From contig UQXG01000119.1 in assembly GCA_900544945.1 (NCBI GenBank), forward strand, positions 1 through 6,920: a stretch of DNA of 6,920 bases, given 5' to 3'. Source of the DNA: an uncultured Eubacteriales bacterium. GTDB taxonomy: Bacteria > Bacillota > Clostridia > Oscillospirales > Oscillospiraceae. Of the stretch, positions 6,779 to 6,920 are shown one piece after another. Made by a program: the position numbers and the translations under genes. The number at the start of each line of letters is the position of its first letter. Within the stretch, counting starts at the first letter, position 1. Under the pieces are notes generated by a model that was given only the letters and a program-made list of their open reading frames with translations, was not told the DNA's origin and did no database searches.

Positions 6779-6786
6779 CCTCCTTT
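6779..6786 (-). promoter_or_regulatory. Ribosome binding site that fixes the GTG start of glpK
   Basis: On the minus strand this reads AAAGGAGG, a near-full match to the 16S 3' end, seven bases before GTG 6769-6771. It is 22 bases from the downstream in-frame ATG (residue 6), too far for that codon to be used, and it lies inside the reading frame that starts at ATG 6859. It therefore argues for the GTG start over both alternatives. Confidence 0.88.
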
Positions 6787-6796
6787 TTGTTCATAG

Positions 6797-6920
6797 GGGA
6801 ACCTCTGATTAAATCGGCAAGAGCTGGGAGCGAGAGATTTTTCCCTAGCCGAAGGGTTCAAAAGTGGAGGAATACTGTATGTACCCGCAAGGGGTATGCC
6901 GCATCCGTAAGCCAGCTTGC
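6797..6920. other. Non-coding, repeat-like DNA upstream of glpK, cut by the window edge
   Basis: No reading frame, tRNA or good sigma-A promoter is seen here. Short pairings are visible: CCCT-agccga-AGGG at 6843-6856 and TACCC-gcaag-GGGTA at 6882-6896. The block starting GGGGAACCTCTGATTAA (6797-6813) has the look of the end of a dispersed palindromic element, and a similar sequence is dimly remembered from Clostridia intergenic regions, but the second arm would lie outside the window and nothing can be confirmed. The edge of this block is only about 25 bases from the glpK start codon, so the glpK promoter either lies within or beyond it. Confidence 0.35.

Noticed and set aside
6772..6861. Thirty-residue N-terminal extension of GlpK from ATG 6859
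   Set aside because: The extension has no counterpart in known GlpKs and the strong AAAGGAGG sits inside it, seven bases before a GTG that gives the standard N-terminus.

Overview
The window looks like a chromosomal piece from a GC-rich, Gram-positive, probably gut-associated Clostridia member (Oscillospiraceae/Ruminococcaceae-like). The evidence is a secreted protein with an InlB-type repeat and many SH3b domains, a CxxC-type MnmA, strong AAAGGAGG-like Shine-Dalgarno sites with sigma-A-type promoters, and a GC-rich intergenic repeat. The taxonomic placement is inference; no rRNA or marker gene is present.

Layout: (1) Positions 1-270 are AT/pyrimidine-rich with no convincing gene, followed by a strong intrinsic terminator (271-305) for the gene to its right. 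(2) 317-3739, minus strand, is a 1140-residue secreted protein: signal peptide, a GH24 (phage-type lysozyme)-like domain, one InlB B-repeat and about ten SH3-like domains. A good promoter (3777-3805) and RBS precede it. (3) 3740-4031 is a divergent intergenic region that also carries the promoter of (4) mnmA (4032-5099, plus strand), the tRNA U34 2-thiouridylase. A 17-bp inverted repeat is centred on the mnmA -10 box. (5) 5100-5274 separates the convergent mnmA and glpK and is packed with palindromes: a pair of inverted GC-rich palindromic modules and then a bidirectional terminator hairpin. (6) 5275-6771, minus strand, is glpK, glycerol kinase, starting at a GTG. (7) 6797-6920, upstream of glpK, is non-coding, repeat-like DNA that runs off the window.

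The three genes do not form one operon. Each has its own orientation and signals, and they serve unrelated jobs: cell envelope or wall binding, tRNA thiolation and glycerol catabolism. No defence, mobile-enzyme or secondary-metabolite system is visible. The most unusual element is the large envelope protein. Its lysozyme-like domain keeps the fold-level motifs of the family but appears to have lost all three catalytic positions, which suggests a wall-binding pseudoenzyme.
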